A stretch of 64,000 bases of DNA, taken from contig QJPP01001543.1 in NCBI GenBank assembly GCA_003996215.1, forward strand, positions 248,001-312,000, in the 5' to 3' direction. The stretch's first letter is position 1. Every line of letters begins with the position of its first letter. Origin of the DNA: Jaltomata sinuosa (lineage: Eukaryota; Streptophyta; Magnoliopsida; Solanales; Solanaceae). The position numbers and the translations under genes were made by a program. The notes under the pieces are model-generated. The model searched no databases. It saw only the letters and a list, made by a program, of their open reading frames with translations, and was not told the origin of the DNA. Below are positions 59,841 to 64,000 of the stretch, piece by piece.

Positions 59841-60130
59841 CAGAGCCCATAGCACGTTCTTTGCCTTATCCATATTTCCTATCATGGGCAGTAGGCACAG
59901 GTGCTGGAATGGGATCATGACTTCTCTCCACAGTGGCATGAATCCTCACCACCTGTGATAGAGTGAAACAAATATATCATTAATTAGGGAACTCAAATCT
60001 TTGCACGATAAGAAAGAAGACATAAATTTCCTAAATTCTAATAGCCTACCAAGGATAGATAGTAGATGTCTCGATACTGATCCGCAAGCCACTACTAGAA
60101 CCGTCTTGTACTTGTGAGACCAATGAACCT
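59841..60130 (-). pseudogene. Element B gag start and leader
   Basis: Minus strand between the B primer-binding site and the A insertion. The readable part is VVRIHATVERSHDPIPAPVPTAHDRKYG (59855-59950) with a stop close after. Together with 36397-37541 it forms the N-terminal half of the B gag; composition (Pro/Ala/Val/Arg-rich) is that of the variable gag N-terminus. Too short to assign beyond position. Confidence 0.5.
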
Positions 60131-60133
60131 AGC

Positions 60134-60147
60134 GCTCTAATACCAAC
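60134..60147 (-). other. Element B primer-binding site
   Basis: Minus strand reads GTTGGTATTAGAGC, one change from TTGGTATCAGAGC (initiator-Met type), directly beside the LTR end. Confidence 0.8.
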
Positions 60148-60148
60148 T

Positions 60149-61565
60149 TATTACGACCAAAAACCGATCATGATTGCACCTATCTCACCCCGCGATAGGT
60201 AAGCCAACCTAACTCCCTAATAAACATTAAATATAAATAGATGGAAGAATTAATAACAAAATCGAGTCTCAACTAATCTTCATAAAATAGCTATAAGGAA
60301 GTAATCGAAAACAACAACTAATTCCCATAACCTGGTTGTTAAAGGGTACAAGCCTCTAAGTAAGGAATACAACAAAAGAGTCCAAAAGTGTCTCATAATG
60401 CAAAATATGCATAAGACTAGGATAGAGGGAGATTTGGTAGTCGCTAAGATCAATATACTCTACCTCAAAAGTATCCAAAGAACATCATAATGCAAGCACA
60501 AAATCAGTGTCCAGTAAGAACTGGCTTAGTACCTGCACGTATGGTGCAGAAATAAACAGGCGTGATCATAGGGTCACGTATACTCAGCAACATCCTTGAC
60601 TTATTCTAAATCAAACTGGTGGCAAGAACCACCTAAAACACTAATGTTACATATGATTCCCAACACCTTCACTAAGGAAAGCCAACCTAGACTAGAAGAT
60701 ATTCACAATAATGGTGCAAGAAACAATAACAGACTCCATAATTATTCAACTCAGTCCAACAAAGATGACCCACTAATTACAATATACATTTGAAATGCAT
60801 AAACAAGTAACAATGATGTGTATGGATGTCATAAAATGCAACATATGCTACAGTATATACCTGCTACCCTGTATAACTAGATTGGACCTATGAGAGACTC
60901 GCAAGGTCCATATACCCACTAAGGACCATTTCCTATTAGAAATCCAAGTCACAAATCTACCTAGAATCATTTCCCATCGGGCCACCCAAATTAATTTCTC
61001 ATTGGGCATACAAGTCAAACATCAGTATAACCACCCGAAACACATTCTCATCAGGCACGCAAGTCATATCAAATCAATCTTTTCTAAAAATATCATTTCA
61101 CAGTACTAGAATATGAGTATGGACGAATATGGATAAGAAATAGAGATAAAAGATGACATAATATCACAGTCCAGGATCATAATGCCAAAAACACATTTAT
61201 CTCACTTCAGGATCACAAGGCCAAGTAACATTATCATCTCAATCCATGCTCACAAGGCCATACTTAACTGAATCAGCAATGAATCAGGGGAGAATAGGCA
61301 ATTCACAACAAGTATTTCATTTTTAAACCCCTTTATAACACACCAGAACATACATAAATGCTCTTCACCTACTCTATATAGAACCCAATCCCCATTACTC
61401 GCCATGGATAAATTTAACACATAAGCACTTCAAAAGAGAGTTAAAGAAAGTCTCAGTATGCACCCTTTGTTAAACAATATGCAAAAGTCAAAAGAATGCA
61501 TAAAATGTTTTTCTAAAATCACAACCAGCTTACAACCAGCTTACAACCGTTAAAACAACTGAAAA
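60149..61565 (-). repeat. Element B 5' LTR, truncated at its start
   Basis: The left edge (TTACGACCAAAAACC) corresponds to the GGTCGTAA-type end of related LTRs (compare H at 17931 and G at 17946). It carries two small tandem arrays. No TGT-type start is visible before the integrase fragment at 61566, so the U3 part is missing. Confidence 0.6.
60905..61265. repeat. Two short tandem arrays in LTR B
   Basis: First array (60905-61075): about four units of about 50 bp with 'tttcccatcgggc', 'tttctcattgggc', 'attctcatcaggc' and 'cgcaagtca'. Second array (61165-61265): three units of about 37 bp with 'caggatcataatgcc', 'caggatcacaaggcc' and 'atgctcacaaggcc'. Confidence 0.7.
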
Positions 61566-61936
61566 CTTTCCCGAGGAACTAGTCAATAGGTACAAGAGCT
61601 ACTAAAAGGTCATGATATATCTTGGCTGCACCCGAATGAATATAATACCTCAAACTGTGAGCCTCATCCATGATCAGTCTAGTCCAATCACTAACTCTAG
61701 GAATGCAGATCTGACCCTTGATCTTCAAATTACCCTTCAAATCAAGAATCACTTCTTTAGCCTCACCTTTCAACACCTTGTCTCAAAAATTACACAACTT
61801 CTCTTTCTCAAACTGCCTATCCTTAATCTTCTCCATTAACATGGACCATGCCTCAACAAAAGCAAGAACTCTACTAATCTCATAAATATCAAGTGTCACA
61901 AAGCTATTGGCCACGTACTAAACATCTATAGCCGAA
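61566..61936 (-). pseudogene. Ty3/gypsy integrase zinc-binding fragment
   Basis: Minus-strand fragment of a pol gene: SIVRILAFVEAWSMLMEKIK, KEVILDLKGNLKIKGQICIP and the start of the His/Cys domain, DEAHSLRYYIHSGAAKIYHDLL. It corresponds to the RNase H-integrase linker that is found in element A at 54205-54500, but it is a distinct copy. It is cut on the right by the start of LTR K and on the left meets LTR B. Its parent element is otherwise not visible in the window. Confidence 0.8.
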
Positions 61937-63974
61937 TATAACACCCCAACATCTTAATCAGCTATCGTACTCAGAATCCAGAAATTTTTGCTGCAACTGT
62001 TGACCCCACGAGAAGCACCATGGGCGTCATAGATCTGATGAGCCATGAGGTGCATCATGGGATACAACTAGTGGCTTTGAGCCAAGTCCCCTTTATCCCG
62101 ATGGGCAGTCATGATAGGCATTGCCGGTGCGATGTCCTATGGGAATCCATCGTCAGGATACTCCAGTGGGTTTTCCCCAACATCCAAGTGCCCCAACCGT
62201 CAATTCCATGGATGTCGCATCTATGATGGAACATAGGAGTGCATCATCGAACACCTCCAAAAAATGCTTGGGTTTTAGCAAGCGAGACCGATGCCTTGGT
62301 AGATGGGCCATCACGGGCACGACACCAGCCGGGCAGCCCATAAGGCAACAAATTTTTGCAGCTTTTTATTTTAACTTAGGGGTAAGTTGGTATTTTACCC
62401 TACTCTTAAAATCTTAAATGAGGTTATTTTGGCCACTTTTAGTAAGGTTTCTACTCTTATTAGCCTAAGTCTTTCATTATTCCTCATTCGTCTACCAAAA
62501 GAGTAAAAGAACTCCTTCAAGCTCTAAGTCTCAAGCTCAAAGTTTAAGCCTCCATTTCTTTTCATATTATATCAAGCAAGCTTCAATAAGGTATGTGGTT
62601 ATTCAATATTTGATTTCCTTCACCCTTATGCTAAAAATCCCATGTTTTACTTTGATTTATGAAATTGGGAAATTAGGATTTTTCCTCAAATTGCGAAAAA
62701 GTTATGGGTATTCTTTTAAACCATCAATTCATGGTTTCTCACTTCTTATCTATGATTTATTTGAGTTTCCTTAATTGATTTCAAAATCCCATGCATTAAA
62801 GATGACTTCTAGCACAAATCCATTGAATTGCATGTTTCAAGTGAAAATTGGCATGTTTAGATAACATGACCTCATGTATGATGAAATTGCATGCTTAATT
62901 CTTCAAGCTATGAATTTAGAAAGAAAAGTATATTTTGAATTATGGTTATGCTAAGTTTTAAGACTTATGATATGTGAATTGCATGATATTAGATATGTCT
63001 TTATGCTTTTCAAACATATTTGGCATTAGATATGTCACTAGTGTTATATGAGATATATATATATTCTGGGAGTAGTATTTAGCACCGAGCAAAAGGGTTT
63101 TAGATAACCCAAGTCTAAAACTATGTTGCTAGTGTAGGTTATGTATCACTCGATAGGCTTATGAACGTGGTTCCAAGCTATGACATTATGGTACCCTTGC
63201 CTTAGTGCGGCATAGGGCATCTTTGCCAACTAGGGTTATATAGTTTGATTATGGTGTGTCCCATACCTTGGCAGGGTTCGGGGAAGCTTTCGTAACTAAG
63301 GTTATATAGTTAGATTCCATGTAGATCCCATGGTGTATTATCGGTTATAAGAAACTTCTTTATGAATATTTTAAAGTTTTTTAAGTCTTATCATATCTTA
63401 TTTTGAGGTTTGACTTCTACGTCATGCTTTATCTTTCAACTGTTGTATTTTCTTGTGATTTCTCCATTTAAGCATGAACTCAGTTTAAAGTATGTTTTAT
63501 CATGATTTTGCATATCTCACATACTTGGTACATCCTATAGTACTGACATATATTCTTGTGTTGCATCCTTTGATGATACAGATTCACGTTCAAGACCTCA
63601 GATTCATGGCTAGAGGTTAGCAGGTGTCCCAGCTTCGAGTTGTGTGTCCTCATCCTTTGAGGACTAGTATCTATTTAGATACTACCATAGTTTTCTTCTT
63701 AGTATTTGGAGTTAGCTGGGGTCTTATCCTAGCAACTCATTATTTAGTTTAGAGGCTTTACAAACATAGTTTGAGATTCTGTATTCGATGTTTCAGATTT
63801 TTACTATGTTTATACTTGATCTATTCATGACCCAGTATGTTTATCTCTTCGGTTTAATGTTTCTGCTAAGTTTATCTATGTTTGCTTATGTCATGCAATG
63901 GACAAGGGTTAACTTGGGGTACTTGGGGTCCTAGTTCTCGTGTTATGCCTAAGAGGTAGTCTCGGGGCATGAAA
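61937..63974 (+). repeat. Element K 5' LTR (Tekay-type, plus strand)
   Basis: Starts TATAACACCCC (decayed TGTAACACCCC) and ends GGGGCATGAAA. Same family as the A LTRs in inverse orientation: shared leader with 'cttcaataag/gtatgtgg' (donor-like at 62591), 'attgcatg' blocks near 62880-62960 and the end block 'ctcggggcatga'. Word cluster at 62020-62350 built on CATCATGGG, GATGGG and GTCGCATCTATGATGG forms. Confidence 0.8.
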
Positions 63975-63978
63975 AACA

Positions 63979-63990
63979 TGGTATCAGAGC
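63979..63990 (+). other. Element K primer-binding site
   Basis: TGGTATCAGAGC matches the initiator-Met-type consensus exactly. The element continues beyond the right edge of the window. Confidence 0.9.
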
Positions 63991-64000
63991 ATAAGGTTCA

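Noticed and set aside
62121..62417. 98-codon plus-strand frame near the right end
   Set aside because: It coincides with the word cluster of LTR K, whose repeated short words remove stops by chance; no gene-like features.
1..64000. tRNA genes, rRNA, plastid or mitochondrial insertions, endogenous pararetrovirus
   Set aside because: None recognised by eye. tRNA-like matches are only the short retrotransposon primer-binding sites.

Overview
The window looks like repeat-dense, probably pericentromeric DNA from a eudicot plant. The Ty3/gypsy families, the 13-kb CACTA element and the style of the LTR sequences suggest Solanaceae, but the species cannot be named from sequence alone. I found no intact host gene, tRNA, rRNA, CRISPR array or prokaryotic feature. 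Essentially every base can be placed in a nest of LTR retrotransposons plus one CACTA (En/Spm) DNA transposon. Every recognisable coding region is interrupted by stops or frameshifts, so all are annotated as pseudogenes of mobile elements.

Layout: 1-1017 is a Tat/Ogre-type LTR and leader remnant. 1018-17936 is element H, a plus-strand gag-only Ty3/gypsy element with a 3.6-kb LTR and a truncated 5' LTR. Its gag is split by element J (3329-11574, minus), a non-autonomous Athila-like element with two 1340-bp LTRs. 17946-21183 is a minus-strand LTR (G) carrying a 40-bp tandem array. 21184-25371 is the integrase, RNase H and tandem-repeat 3' UTR of a minus-strand Ogre/Tat element (C). The 5' leader, primer-binding site and 5' LTR of C lie at 33133-36396. 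Between these two parts of C sit a partial Tekay-type LTR (F, 25372-26967), a gag-pro-only Athila-like element (E, 26968-30222) and a Tekay-type gag plus LTR (D, 30223-33132).

From 36397 to about 61565 lies element B, another minus-strand Tekay-like element. Its gag is split by element A (37542-59840), a Tekay chromovirus with 2.0-kb LTRs and gag, protease, RT, integrase and chromodomain remnants. The integrase of A is in turn split by a complete 13,195-bp CACTA transposon (41007-54201) with matching 3-bp target duplications (TTG). The CACTA element carries a decayed TnpD-type transposase and a decayed multi-exon TnpA-type gene. The right edge holds an integrase fragment (61566-61936) and a plus-strand LTR plus primer-binding site (K, 61937-64000) whose element continues out of the window.

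Relative order of events read from the nesting: B, then C into B, D into C, E into D, F into E. Independently A went into B and then CACTA into A, and J went into H. Two patterns cut across families. Several LTRs contain a cluster of short CpG-containing dyad words in U3. In the H-type and A-type LTRs this cluster is followed by a pyrimidine-rich leader and a splice-donor-like site, which suggests a shared LTR promoter and leader design.
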